From Polyangiaceae bacterium (GTDB lineage: Bacteria > Myxococcota_A > Polyangia > Polyangiales > Polyangiaceae): a DNA stretch of 64,000 bases. The position numbers were made by a program, and so were the translations under genes. The notes beneath the pieces are model-generated. The model worked only from the letters and a program-made list of their open reading frames with translations. It was not told the DNA's origin and made no database searches. Shown here piece by piece: positions 1 through 8,766 of the stretch (position 1 is its first letter; every line of letters begins with the position of its first letter). The DNA is taken from positions 62,001 to 126,000 of the forward strand of contig JAWKRG010000013.1 in NCBI GenBank assembly GCA_041389725.1. The letters are read 5' to 3'.

Positions 1-192
1 TTCTTCAGCGCGTAAGTTCGCTGCGCTCGCCACCCGTTCCAATGTGGCGGCACCATGAGTCTCCCGCACCCATCTCGCGAGCGGTGCGGTGATTCGAAGG
101 TGATACTGGGGCTTCATGGAAGCGCGGACCGACGCGGGATTATGCGCCGCCGAGGCCAGAGTGCCAATCGGCCCCGATTCCCGCCCTACCAC

Positions 193-1512
193 ATGAAATC
201 ACGACAGATTGTCCCCGTAGGAACGCCTGGAACGCCAAGCGTGGCATCCTTCGACGACGCGATGACGGCTCTGCCGGTTGGTTTCCTCGCGCTGCCGGGT
301 CCGGGTGACCGCGCGACAGCCACCCTGAGGCGCAAGCTGGCGCTCACGCTGCTCCATGATCTGCTGACCGCTTCGCCGCGAGTCGCCGGATCGACGGGAC
401 ATGCGCTGGGGCGTTTGCAGTCTTTCGTGACGGATACCCTGCGCGGACCGGCGCGCGGCCGACTGCTCGCGGGGTTGGACTGCGTCGACGTGATGGTTCC
501 GCTGCTAGCAGCCAAGAGTGGACAACTCGCCCTCGATGCCGCACTGCGTGCAGCGGTGCCGTCCTGGCTCGCCTCGCTGGCCCATGACCCCGCGGCCCCG
601 CCGGACTTCGTCTGGGACGTTCCCGTCGAGCGCGTGTTCCTGAGAGAGACGAGCACCTGGATCGAACTCACTACCCCCGCGCAAGGCATGAGCCTGACCT
701 CGGGCAAAGCGGAGCTTCGCCTCGCTTCCGGCGCGCCTCTCGACCTGGACGCAGTCGAGCTACCCGCGGGCGTGGAGCGGGCGGGACTCGGCGTTGCGAT
801 CGACGATCCGTCGGGGCCACTGCTCGCGCTGGCGGACAGCAACCCGCTCTTCGCCTTGGAGGAGCATCCCGAGAAATCCGGCAATCGACTGGAGCTATCC
901 GGATACTCCCCCGACGACTGGGGACGAGACCTTGGAGAAGCGCTGCAGCTGGTGCGGGAGTGCCTGCCCGACTTGGGGCAGGAGATCCACGACACGCTGC
1001 AACGCATCGTCCCCGTCGGCTATCACGCCGAACGACACTTCTCCGCGTCCTATCGTGAAGCGCCGGGGCTGATCTACATGAGCCTGCACCCGTCGACACT
1101 CACCCTGGCCGAGGCCATCGTGCACGAGACGCAGCACGGCAAGCTCAACTTGGCGCGTTGGTTCGACCCGCTGCTGGCGAATGGAGACTCGGTCTGGACC
1201 GAGTCTGCCGTGAGGCCCGATCTGCGGCCGCTGACCGGCGTGCTGCTTGCCGTCCACGCCTTCGTGCCGGTGGCAGCCTTGCATGAGCGCATCGCGTCGC
1301 GCTCGCATCCCCTCGCAGCCAGCGACGCCTTTGGCGCGCGCCGCCGCGAAGTGCTCGCCGCCAACGCTCGCGGCCTCGAGACGTTGAAGCGTGAAGGTGA
1401 GCCCACGGAGCTAGGCCGCCGAGTGCTTGGCGGCCTGGAAGAACTGCACGCACACCTGATGACCGCATACGGTGAGCCCCTGGCTCAGGGAAGCCTGGAA
1501 CGGCTGGGCTGA
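193..1512 (+). CDS. HExxH-type peptide beta-hydroxylase-like protein
   Basis: 439 residues starting at ATG 193; an upstream in-frame ATG at 55 would add 46 poorly conserved-looking residues, so the shorter start is preferred. The strongest signal is IVHETQHGKL, with HETQH at residues 311-315. A HExxHgK-type motif in a protein of about 440 residues resembles the HExxH family annotated as alpha-ketoglutarate-dependent peptide beta-hydroxylases, some of which modify RiPP or peptidyl substrates. There is no signal peptide or membrane segment, so a cytosolic role is expected. No RiPP precursor, radical SAM or carrier-protein gene is adjacent. The family assignment rests on one motif and length, so the substrate is unknown. 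Confidence 0.6.
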   Translation: MKSRQIVPVGTPGTPSVASFDDAMTALPVGFLALPGPGDRATATLRRKLALTLLHDLLTASPRVAGSTGHALGRLQSFVTDTLRGPARGRLLAGLDCVDVMVPLLAAKSGQLALDAALRAAVPSWLASLAHDPAAPPDFVWDVPVERVFLRETSTWIELTTPAQGMSLTSGKAELRLASGAPLDLDAVELPAGVERAGLGVAIDDPSGPLLALADSNPLFALEEHPEKSGNRLELSGYSPDDWGRDLGEALQLVRECLPDLGQEIHDTLQRIVPVGYHAERHFSASYREAPGLIYMSLHPSTLTLAEAIVHETQHGKLNLARWFDPLLANGDSVWTESAVRPDLRPLTGVLLAVHAFVPVAALHERIASRSHPLAASDAFGARRREVLAANARGLETLKREGEPTELGRRVLGGLEELHAHLMTAYGEPLAQGSLERLG

Positions 1513-1614
1513 ATCAGCGGCCACACGGCAAGGACTCCGCACCTGGTCACCTTCCTCGCGCTCGGTAAGGTCACCCTGCACAACACTCAGACTGACACCG
1601 CCCGCAGGCCTACG

Positions 1615-2256
1615 TCAGTCGATGTCGATGCTGACCGAAAGCGGCCGCTTCTCGATCAGACACTTGTCGGCGGTGCACACGGAAAACGAAAACGTCCCGG
1701 CAATGGTGCCCTTGCCTTTCGCTCCCGCCGTGAAGGGGACGCCGAGGGTCGTCGTCTTTTCGCTGATGCTCGCGCCCCGCACCGTTTGCGACGCGTAGCT
1801 CACACCGCTCGGTGCATCGAGCGCCATCTTGTAGGGGTACTTGTCGTTGCAGTGGAATGGGTCCTTCGACGACAGCACCACGGTGGCAGTTCCGCTTTCG
1901 CCGCTGCGCACGGGGCTGGGCGCCTGAATCGAAACTGCGAAGCCTTCGCCGCCTGCTGAGGTTCCGCGCACGGTCTTGACTTTGCGCGCGTCAGCGGGGG
2001 CTGCGGCGGGTGCGTCGGCGCCTTTCTTCACGACCGCCGCTGCACTTGGCGCTGGCGCTGCGCTTGGTGCCGCGCTCGCACTCGGCGGCACCTCCGCGAC
2101 CTCACTTGGCGTCGGCGTAGTCGCGGGCTCCGGCGGGGGAGCCGCGACAGTCGCCGGGGGCTCGGCCGTCGGCGTCTTGTCGACGGAAGTTTCTTTCTCG
2201 CACGCCACGCTGAGAGCGATGGCGCAAATACTCAGGATCGAAGGCAGAGTCTTCAT
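1615..2256 (-). CDS. Hypothetical lipoprotein
   Basis: 213 residues. The start at 2256 gives a short signal peptide with lipobox SVAC (Cys at about residue 18); a longer reading would bury this signal. Residues 20-100 are an Ala/Pro/Ser/Thr-rich linker. The C-terminal ~110 residues form a beta-rich domain beginning FAVSIQAPSPVRSGESG, with a Cys in DPFHCNDKYPY and two close to the end (FSVCTADKCLIEKRP) that could form a disulfide. The domain is not recognised. The gene is divergent from the acetate kinase fusion with 84 bp between them. Confidence 0.7.
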   Translation of the reverse strand: MKTLPSILSICAIALSVACEKETSVDKTPTAEPPATVAAPPPEPATTPTPSEVAEVPPSASAAPSAAPAPSAAAVVKKGADAPAAAPADARKVKTVRGTSAGGEGFAVSIQAPSPVRSGESGTATVVLSSKDPFHCNDKYPYKMALDAPSGVSYASQTVRGASISEKTTTLGVPFTAGAKGKGTIAGTFSFSVCTADKCLIEKRPLSVSIDID

Positions 2257-2340
2257 GAGCGCAGGGAGCTTATCATCTACGGGCGAAGCGCAAATCCGGT
2301 TTCCCGGCCGTCGAAAATCCCCACATGTTATGAGGCGCCC

Positions 2341-4110
2341 ATGCAGGTGCTGGTACTCAATTCGGGTTCTTCGTCCCTCAAAGCGCAACTAGTCGACACC
2401 GAAAGCGGCGCCTGCAAGCTGCAGACGCACGTGGACCGCATCGGCGAAGGGGCTGCGACCCACGAGAGTGCCGTTGCGGACGTGCTCGGCGCGCTCGGGG
2501 ACCACACCGTGGACGCCGTCGGTCACCGCATCGTGCACGGTGGCAGCGACTTCTCGGGCGCGGTCCAGGTGACCGAAGCCGTCGAGGCCGCCATCGAACG
2601 CAACGCCGTTCTCGCCCCCCTGCACAACCCCGCCAACTTGCTCGCCCTGAGGGCCGCGCGCGCGAAACTGCCTGGCGTGCCTCACGTGGCCGTCTTCGAC
2701 ACCGCCTTCCACGCTCGGATGCCGCGGCGATCCCGCACCTACGCCATCGATAGCGCCACCGCCGAGCGCCACGGCATCTACCGCTACGGCTTTCACGGGA
2801 CGAGTCACGGCTACGTGGCGCACCTCGCGGCAAAGCATCTCGGCGTGCCGCTGCGTGAACTCCGCATCCTGACCCTTCACCTGGGCAACGGCGCCAGTGC
2901 CTGCGCCGTGGAGTACGGACACTCGACGGACACGAGTATGGGCATGACGCCCCTGGAAGGTCTGGTGATGGGAACGCGCTCGGGCGATGTCGATCCCGGC
3001 GCACTGCTCGCCCTGTTGCGCGCTGGGCTCGATGCCGGCGCCTTGGACGAACTTCTCAATCGCAAGAGCGGCCTGCTGGGGCTTTCCGGGGTGAGCAAGG
3101 ATCTTCGCGACCTGGAGCAACGAGCCGCGGAGGGACACGATGGGTCGCGCCTCGCCATCGGCGTGTTCGCGCATCGAGTGCGGCGTTACATCGGCGCGCT
3201 GGCAGCAAGCATGGGCGGCATGGACGCCCTGGTGCTGACCGGTGGCATTGGCGAAAGCGGCGTCGCCATGCGCCAGCGCATGCTGCAGCGCCTCGAGTTC
3301 CTTGGCCTACGTCTGGACGACGACAAGAACAGCCAGGCCAAGGTATCTCAGGAGTCTCCGGTGTTCGAGATCGGCGCGGACAACTCTCGCGTTCGGGTCT
3401 TGGTGGTCAAGACCAACGAAGAGCTGAGCATCGCGCGCCAAACCGCGGAAGTTCTCGCGCGCAACGTCGAGCCGAGCGCTGCCGGTCCCATACCCATCGC
3501 CATCAGCGCGCGGCACGTCCACCTGGACGACGCCACCTTCCAAGCGCTTTTCGGCCCTGGTACCGCGCCCACGGTGCATCGTGAGATCAGCCAGCCAGGG
3601 CAGTTCGCTTGCAACGAGAAGCTGACCCTGGTTGGGCCCCGCGGGCGCATCGAGGGCGTGCGCGTCCTTGGCCCGTTGCGCAGCAAGAACCAAGTGGAGG
3701 TGTCGCGCACGGACGAGTTCAAGCTGGGCGTGGACGCGCCGATTCGCGACTCGGGCAAGGTCGACGGTTCAGCGCCCATCACGCTGGAAGGACCAGCCGG
3801 GACCGTGCACCTCAGCGAAGGGCTGATTTGCGCCAAGCGACACATTCACATGACCCCCAAGGACGCCCAAGCCTATGGCGTCGCGGACGGCGAAGAAGTG
3901 GAAGTCGCCATCGGCGGCGGCCCGCGGGATCTGGTGTTCGGCGACGTGCTCGTGCGGGTCAGCCCCAAGTACAAGCTCGAGATGCACATCGACACCGACG
4001 AGGCCAACGCGGCCGAGCTGTCTGCGGGCGCTGCGGGAGCCTTGGTCTACGAGGACGTGCCGAGCGCACGGGCCACCTTGCGCAGCAAGCGGGTGCTCGG
4101 CACGGAGTGA
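2341..4110 (+). CDS. Acetate kinase-PduL phosphotransacylase fusion
   Basis: 589 residues with two enzymes in one chain. Residues 1 to about 378 are acetate kinase: NSGSSS (phosphate binding), HRIVHGG, RYGFHGTSHG, LGNGAS, GTRSGDVDPG, TGGIGESG and the final VKTNEELSIAR containing the catalytic Glu. Residues about 382-589 are a PduL-type phosphate acyltransferase with the zinc-ligand motifs SARHVHLD and AKRHIHM and the ACNEKLTLVGP segment. Together they would interconvert acetyl-CoA, acetyl phosphate and acetate with ATP formation. All recognised active-site motifs are present in both halves, so both are probably active. A GAGG sequence precedes the ATG. No separate pta gene is in the window and there is no sign of a microcompartment locus or of an encapsulation peptide. 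Confidence 0.93.
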   Translation: MQVLVLNSGSSSLKAQLVDTESGACKLQTHVDRIGEGAATHESAVADVLGALGDHTVDAVGHRIVHGGSDFSGAVQVTEAVEAAIERNAVLAPLHNPANLLALRAARAKLPGVPHVAVFDTAFHARMPRRSRTYAIDSATAERHGIYRYGFHGTSHGYVAHLAAKHLGVPLRELRILTLHLGNGASACAVEYGHSTDTSMGMTPLEGLVMGTRSGDVDPGALLALLRAGLDAGALDELLNRKSGLLGLSGVSKDLRDLEQRAAEGHDGSRLAIGVFAHRVRRYIGALAASMGGMDALVLTGGIGESGVAMRQRMLQRLEFLGLRLDDDKNSQAKVSQESPVFEIGADNSRVRVLVVKTNEELSIARQTAEVLARNVEPSAAGPIPIAISARHVHLDDATFQALFGPGTAPTVHREISQPGQFACNEKLTLVGPRGRIEGVRVLGPLRSKNQVEVSRTDEFKLGVDAPIRDSGKVDGSAPITLEGPAGTVHLSEGLICAKRHIHMTPKDAQAYGVADGEEVEVAIGGGPRDLVFGDVLVRVSPKYKLEMHIDTDEANAAELSAGAAGALVYEDVPSARATLRSKRVLGTE

Positions 4111-4132
4111 GCTCCGGCCGTCGGCAGGGGAC

Positions 4133-4888
4133 ATGGGTCGGTCGCTGCATCGCGTGTGCATCGCGCTGAGCATGGGCCTTGGTGCCGTCGCGTGCAGTGA
4201 GAAGTCGGCCACGCCGCCACCAGCCGCTTCGTCCCAGGTGTCCAGCTACGACGTCGCGATGCCGGCAACGAGTGACACCGCCGGACCTTGCATCGACATC
4301 GGGTCCGTGCGCGTCTGCTACGGAGGCGAGCCCCGCATGGTGCCGCGCCCGCTTCCGGTTGGTGCCGACCCCGAGCGCTGGCGCTGCACGGGCACAGGCG
4401 GTGAGCGTCGCTGCTACGATCGCTGGACACGCGCCGACGCTTTCGCGTGCAAAGGCACGCGCTGTATCCAGCGCCATCCGCGCATGCCGGACGACACGAG
4501 CTGGGAGTGCGGCGACGTTGCGGGCATCGTCGCGTGCCGAGGGAGGACGACGTCCGCCAATGCCAGTGGCGTCGCTGATCCTGGCTGGATCTGCGGCGCG
4601 CGCAATGGCCATCCCGGAGAGCGACTCTGCCTCGATCCCTCACCGGACCGGCCTCCGGGGTCCGCTCCCTATCGCTGTCGCTACGAGCAAGCTCAGGGTC
4701 CACCGCAGCGGATCTGCGAACGCGGACGGGAAGCGCAGATAGGCGGTGACTGCCGTGCGGGTTGCCCGGCCGGAAGTCAGTGTCTGGAGAGCACTTGCGT
4801 TCCGAAGCAGCTACGAGCCGAGTGCTGGGGCGACAAGGACTGCAAGCTCGGCCGCTGCGCGCTCTTGCGCTGCGAGGCAGCGCGATGA
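4133..4888 (+). CDS. Cys-rich lipoprotein
   Basis: 251 residues from ATG 4133, 22 bp after the acetate kinase fusion. Signal peptide MGRSLHRVCIALSMGLGAVAC ends in lipobox GAVAC. The mature part has many paired cysteines in a repeating pattern (RWRCTGTGGERRCYD, SWECGDVAGIVACRG, GWICGARNGHPGERLC) and a C-terminal EGF/knottin-like part (GGDCRAGCPAGSQC ... CWGDKDCKLGRC). This suggests a disulfide-stabilised surface protein. Its stop overlaps a possible ATG (4885) of the following cytochrome frame, so the two may be cotranscribed. Function unknown. Confidence 0.75.
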   Translation: MGRSLHRVCIALSMGLGAVACSEKSATPPPAASSQVSSYDVAMPATSDTAGPCIDIGSVRVCYGGEPRMVPRPLPVGADPERWRCTGTGGERRCYDRWTRADAFACKGTRCIQRHPRMPDDTSWECGDVAGIVACRGRTTSANASGVADPGWICGARNGHPGERLCLDPSPDRPPGSAPYRCRYEQAQGPPQRICERGREAQIGGDCRAGCPAGSQCLESTCVPKQLRAECWGDKDCKLGRCALLRCEAAR

Positions 4889-4917
4889 CGCCACGGGGCA
4901 ACAGGGCGGCGCCCACT

Positions 4918-4998
4918 CAGAACGGCTGCAAGACATCGCCCAGGCAGAACGGCGACGGGACGTCGCGCTGGCACAACGGCGACAGGACGTCGCCGGCC
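4918..4998 (+). repeat. 27-bp tandem repeat, three copies
   Basis: Three consecutive 27-bp units begin at 4918, 4945 and 4972, each built on C-A-G/C-AACGGC followed by a GACxxxACGTCGC-type core. The period is nine codons. The frame of the downstream cytochrome is open through it (QNGCKTSPR, QNGDGTSRW, HNGDRTSPA), so it could be an N-terminal extension, but the lipoprotein signal starting at 5032 argues it is untranslated leader. Confidence 0.7.
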
Positions 4999-5031
4999 CT
5001 GCGACGTCTTCTTGCCTCGCGGTGTTTGGCC

Positions 5032-6921
5032 ATGAAGTGCTGGGCGTGCGCCGCCATCGCGCTGCTCGCCTGCAATGGCGAACGGCAGAAACCGGCTGAG
5101 CCCCCCGTGCCGGCGCGAATCGTGATCACCACCACCGATTCGGAAATGGTCGATCTCGCTTCACTGTCTTGGGGCACCGGAGCAAAACCCACGCGCATCG
5201 AACGCGGCGCCGCGCGTGTCGAGTTGGACTTCGCGGATGGAGTGGACGAAGTACGGCTAGCTGCGACGGGCGCCTGCCCGGAACGAGTGAAGCCCAGTTC
5301 GGGCGCAGTGCAGCGAGTCCAACTGAAACCGCTCTTTCGCGTGAAGGGCGCGTCGCTGCAACTCGGCTACGACACGCCTTTCGTGCTGGAAGTGGAGCCC
5401 GGCTGTCCCCCCGCCACTCGAGGCCCCATCGTGTGGGAATCCCGTCTGGGCGCGAGCCTCGACTTGCGCATCATGCAGAACGGACGCCGCGTGGAAGGTC
5501 GCACGCCCACTTTGGAGAGCTTACACCCGGCTCCGCTTCGACCTGGTCTGCTCGCCGCGTCGCCAAAGAGCAGCGGGCGCACTTTGCTCGAAGCGCGCTG
5601 GGAAAGCGGCGCCCTGCGAGCCTCGCGCGCCTTCCTTCTCGCGGCGCAAGCGCGCGCCACGGGGCTGCCGAGCGTAGCGCGGGGTGAGCGCGTTTGGCTC
5701 GTGGGTGATTGGCAGATCAAGGAGCGGCCGCCAGGCGCGAAAGCCCAAGTGAAGGCCACTGTTGGTAGCGCTTCGCTCTTGCCGGACGCGCTGGGGCGAT
5801 GGGTGTTGCAGGGCGCTCGCCAGGCGGAGCTAGTGTTGGACGTCGGGACACACGGTGATAGCGCGGACGATTGCGGGCGGTCGGACTGTCATCGCGAGAT
5901 CGCCGCTCTCGCCGCGACGAGCGAGATGACCACCGTGTTTCGACGCGGCATCGAGGGCGCCCCGGGCACCTACGACACCACTTGCGTGCGTGGTTGCCAC
6001 ACGACGGGCGAGTTCGAACTGGATGACGGCGGCTACACCGCGGTGCTGCGTGACTTCGGCTTGCACCCGAAGCTGGAGACCGGCCCAGGCGCCTGGACAC
6101 GCCTTCCACGCGACGCACGTCGCACCAGCGGCGTCACCTGCACCGCCTGCCACGGCCCGGGCGCCATCCCGGCACCGAGCGCCGCGTGGGCCATCTTGCA
6201 GACCGACGTCTGCGCCGTGTGCCACGACTATCCCCCGCAGTACGAGCACGTGCAGCGCTTCGAGAAGACGGGCATGGCTCGCTCGAGCCAGCGCAAAGGC
6301 GTGACCGAACCGCCCTGCCGCGGCTGTCACACCACGGCGGGATTCCTGACGCGCATTGGAGCATCCAGCAAGGAGCGTCGCGCGCCCTCGGGCGATCTCG
6401 AGAGCCTTTCGTGCCCGACCTGTCACGCGCCCCACGCCGCTCACCTAGGACCGGAATTGACACGCACACCGGCGCTGCCCGAGACCTTCCGCACGCTGCC
6501 CAAAGGACAAGATACGAGTCGCGTCTGCATCGCTTGCCACAATCGGCAAGACGGCGGGCCGAGTCAGGCCGATCTGATCTACGCCAAGGTCGAGGGCAAA
6601 CCGGGACCGCACGCGGAGCTCGGCTGCACGGAATGTCACGGCGCGCGCGACCGCGCGCCGAAAGGAGCCAGTCACGACTTCGCCGTTCGCCCCGGAGTCT
6701 GTCTGCGCTGTCACGAACCGGGCTACGCCGAGAAGAGCGGCGCCGAGGGTACGATCAGCGCGCGAGCGACGAAGCTCGCAAAGACCATTGGTGCGCGCGG
6801 CAAGGCCCACGGGAACACGGGAAGGTCGCGCGCGGCGATACTAGCGATCGTGTTGGAAGACCGCGCCGCCGCCATTCACAACGCGCCCTATGCGCGCTCG
6901 CTCCTGAAACAGCTCGAATAG
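5032..6921 (+). CDS. Multiheme c-type cytochrome lipoprotein
   Basis: 629 residues. The ATG at 5032 gives a compact signal peptide MKCWACAAIALLAC with a lipobox; an in-frame ATG at 4885 overlapping the previous stop would bury it. Residues up to ~270 form a beta-rich N-terminal part without heme motifs. The C-terminal half carries seven canonical heme motifs (CTACH, CAVCH, CRGCH, CPTCH, CIACH, CTECH, CLRCH) and two with wider spacing, CGRSDCH and CVRGCH. Up to nine hemes are possible. The arrangement resembles double-CXXCH and cytochrome c554-like proteins that move electrons at the cell surface or periplasm. No partner reductase is adjacent. Confidence 0.88.
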   Translation: MKCWACAAIALLACNGERQKPAEPPVPARIVITTTDSEMVDLASLSWGTGAKPTRIERGAARVELDFADGVDEVRLAATGACPERVKPSSGAVQRVQLKPLFRVKGASLQLGYDTPFVLEVEPGCPPATRGPIVWESRLGASLDLRIMQNGRRVEGRTPTLESLHPAPLRPGLLAASPKSSGRTLLEARWESGALRASRAFLLAAQARATGLPSVARGERVWLVGDWQIKERPPGAKAQVKATVGSASLLPDALGRWVLQGARQAELVLDVGTHGDSADDCGRSDCHREIAALAATSEMTTVFRRGIEGAPGTYDTTCVRGCHTTGEFELDDGGYTAVLRDFGLHPKLETGPGAWTRLPRDARRTSGVTCTACHGPGAIPAPSAAWAILQTDVCAVCHDYPPQYEHVQRFEKTGMARSSQRKGVTEPPCRGCHTTAGFLTRIGASSKERRAPSGDLESLSCPTCHAPHAAHLGPELTRTPALPETFRTLPKGQDTSRVCIACHNRQDGGPSQADLIYAKVEGKPGPHAELGCTECHGARDRAPKGASHDFAVRPGVCLRCHEPGYAEKSGAEGTISARATKLAKTIGARGKAHGNTGRSRAAILAIVLEDRAAAIHNAPYARSLLKQLE

Positions 6922-7058
6922 CGGCACGGCGGGCGCCATGGGACGACGTTCTCGTCAGGCGCGCCTGGGTACGGCTTGCACCGCTGGGCAAAGTCGCGGC
7001 CTGCGCTAGAGGACGAGCGCGCGGGCGCACCAGAGGGCGACGTGGGTGAGCTTCGCTC

Positions 7059-7511
7059 TCACGCGCCCTGAATCAGATCGACGTTGTAGATCTGGCAGGT
7101 ATTGTCCGCTTCAGAGCCCAGGCGACCACCCGTGACGCGGATCTTGGCTCCCACGCCGACCGTGTTGCCGTCGGACGTGTTCACCTTCAAGTCCGAATCG
7201 GAGTACTTCTTCGGCAGCTTCTCCATGCGGTTCTTGCCGCCGCCGATCCGAAGATTGATGCGCAACCCCTTCTTGTCGCCCGGACTGGCGCGCAGCTCGA
7301 GGCCACAGGTGTCGCTGCACATCAGGAACATGCCCTCGGGGATTGCCAAGAATCCCTCGACGGTGACCCGTTTGAGCGTGCCGTCCGCCGCGGGGTCGAA
7401 CTTGGCAGTGCAAACATCCCCCAGCGTCGCGGTCTCGCCGGGTTCAGGGCCTTTGCAGGCCACGAGGAGTAGAGTGGAGAGGACAGGAACGAAAAGTGAA
7501 AATCGGTGCAT
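7059..7511 (-). CDS. Small hypothetical lipoprotein
   Basis: 150 residues. Signal peptide MHRFSLFVPVLSTLLLVAC ends in a lipobox. The mature protein starts KGPEPGETATLGDVCTAKF and holds four further cysteines (DVC, MCSDTC, NTC). Short beta-strand-like segments (RVTVEGFLAIPEG, KGLRINLRIGGG, GAKIRVTGGRL) suggest a compact beta-barrel, possibly OB-like, but no family is recognised. It stands alone between the cytochrome and the repeat region. Confidence 0.7.
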   Translation of the reverse strand: MHRFSLFVPVLSTLLLVACKGPEPGETATLGDVCTAKFDPAADGTLKRVTVEGFLAIPEGMFLMCSDTCGLELRASPGDKKGLRINLRIGGGKNRMEKLPKKYSDSDLKVNTSDGNTVGVGAKIRVTGGRLGSEADNTCQIYNVDLIQGA

Positions 7512-7574
7512 TGGAAGCCTTTTCGGTGCAGAACGCCCGCGGCGTCAATCGGCTTCCCTCGAGCCCGACAACCC

Positions 7575-7733
7575 TCACCAGGCGTCGACCTCGATCTCGT
7601 CCTCCCAGCGAGGTGGCGGCGGCAGGATGAGCTCGCTGGCGCGGGAGGACGGCGGGGGCGCCAGCTCGTCGAGCCAGGTGTCGCGGACCTCGTCAGGAAT
7701 GGGAACGGTGCAGATGATGTCGGTGAGCTCCAT
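7575..7733 (-). CDS. Candidate 52-residue acidic protein
   Basis: A short open frame from ATG at 7733 to TGA at 7575. It reads MELTDIICTVPIPDEVRDTW and continues through a Pro-rich middle (ELILPPPPRW) to an acidic end (EDEIEVDAW). Third codon positions are strongly G/C, as in neighbouring genes, and the composition (acidic, three Trp) does not look like a random shadow. No good Shine-Dalgarno sequence precedes the ATG, and there is no signal peptide. Function unknown. Confidence 0.4.
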   Translation of the reverse strand: MELTDIICTVPIPDEVRDTWLDELAPPPSSRASELILPPPPRWEDEIEVDAW

Positions 7734-8291
7734 TGCGAAAGCTCGTCACTGCAAGTGCCTTGCCAAGGCGAAAACCCGGGCCACGCGCGCGCGGCAAGCC
7801 GCTCACGTCAACGAGCTGGCAGCCAAATGTGACGAAGCGCCGACGGTCGGCAACCGCACCCATGATCGTCGTCCAAACGCGTGGGAGCAGTGTGAACCAA
7901 ATGCCGCGCCGTCGCGCTCGCGGGGCCTTGGCCGCTGAGCAGCGATTGCCTTCGCGCTCGCGGCCTTGGCCGCGGAGGGGCGTCTGCCTTCGGAACACGC
8001 TGCGCGGTCCACGCTTCGCTGCCGGACACACCTGCGCGGAAGTGTGCTCCGTTCGGCGACGCCGGGCGGCCCACGCTGCCCGACATGCCAGCGCCGGAGC
8101 GGTTTCCCCTTCGGGCGGACCTGCGTAGGAGCGGGACTTCCTTTCGGGCGATTGGGGGCGGTCCACGAGAGCTTTCCCAGGCTGCTGGGAGAGCAGCGGA
8201 GCGCGCTGCACTCTGCCCCTCGCGGCGCCAACCTCGACCCGGGGATGACGAACAGACCTGCGCGAAGGTCCCCGTATTCGCCACCAGTCGC
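7734..8291. other. Stretch without recognisable gene
   Basis: Open frames here on both strands have Arg/Ser/Pro-rich, unconvincing translations. One imperfect duplication of about 40 bp is visible near 7915-7995 (CGCTCGCGGCCTTGGCCGC-like, each copy ending in CCTTCG). I see no promoter, RNA gene or conserved protein fragment. Confidence 0.5.
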
Positions 8292-8510
8292 CAGGTTTGC
8301 TCGAGCGTCGGGCCGCCTGCTTCAGGGCCCAATCGGAGATGCCCTTCAGTCAGCCTGCATTGAAACGACCCTGGTTGAAACGACTCTGGTTGGCCAACGG
8401 TTGCAGGTTTGCTCGACCGTCGGGCGCCTGCTTCAGAGCCCAATCGGAGATGTGTGTCAGTCAGCTTGCATTGGCCAACGGTTGCCAGGTTTGCTCGACC
8501 GTCGGGCGTA
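8292..8510. repeat. Tandem copies of a gene 3' end
   Basis: Three direct copies of a block starting CAGGTTTGCTCGA begin at 8292, 8404 and 8486, each followed by CGTCGGGC; the first two continue through GCCTGCTTCAG and CCCAATCGGAGATG. The third copy is the last coding part of the minus-strand gene at 8461-8766 (encoding TVEQTW); the first two lie beyond its stop. The gene terminus and its flank have therefore been duplicated downstream. Confidence 0.8.
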
Positions 8511-8766
8511 GCGCGTCCAGCAGGCTCTCGGCGTCATCCACGGCGCAAAAGGCGTCGTACAGATTCTCGTAGGATTTGCGACCGCGCTTCCGACGGCGGA
8601 GGCGCTGGGTAGCCTCGTGCGTCAGTCCGTCGAGACTCAGCCAGCACAGATCACGCACTGGCAACCACAGCGTGCCGTTTGGTGCGACCAAGCGCTCCCC
8701 GCTCTGGTACCAGCCCCGGCTGACAAGCTCCTTGGACAGTCGCACTGCCCCTTCCCTCTGCATCAT
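8461..8766 (-). CDS. Hypothetical protein, 101 residues
   Basis: The start at 8766 is chosen because AAGGAG lies 8 nt upstream of the tandem ATGATG; an upstream ATG at 8799 lacks such a site. The protein begins MMQREGAVRLSKELVSRGWY, has the hydrophobic core segment GTLWLPVRDLCWLSLDG, a very basic patch (RLRRRKRGRKSYENL) and an acidic C-terminal helix (DDAESLLDALRP). The basic helix suggests nucleic acid contact, but no family is recognised. Its 3' end is duplicated downstream. Confidence 0.55.
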   Translation of the reverse strand: MMQREGAVRLSKELVSRGWYQSGERLVAPNGTLWLPVRDLCWLSLDGLTHEATQRLRRRKRGRKSYENLYDAFCAVDDAESLLDALRPTVEQTWQPLANAS

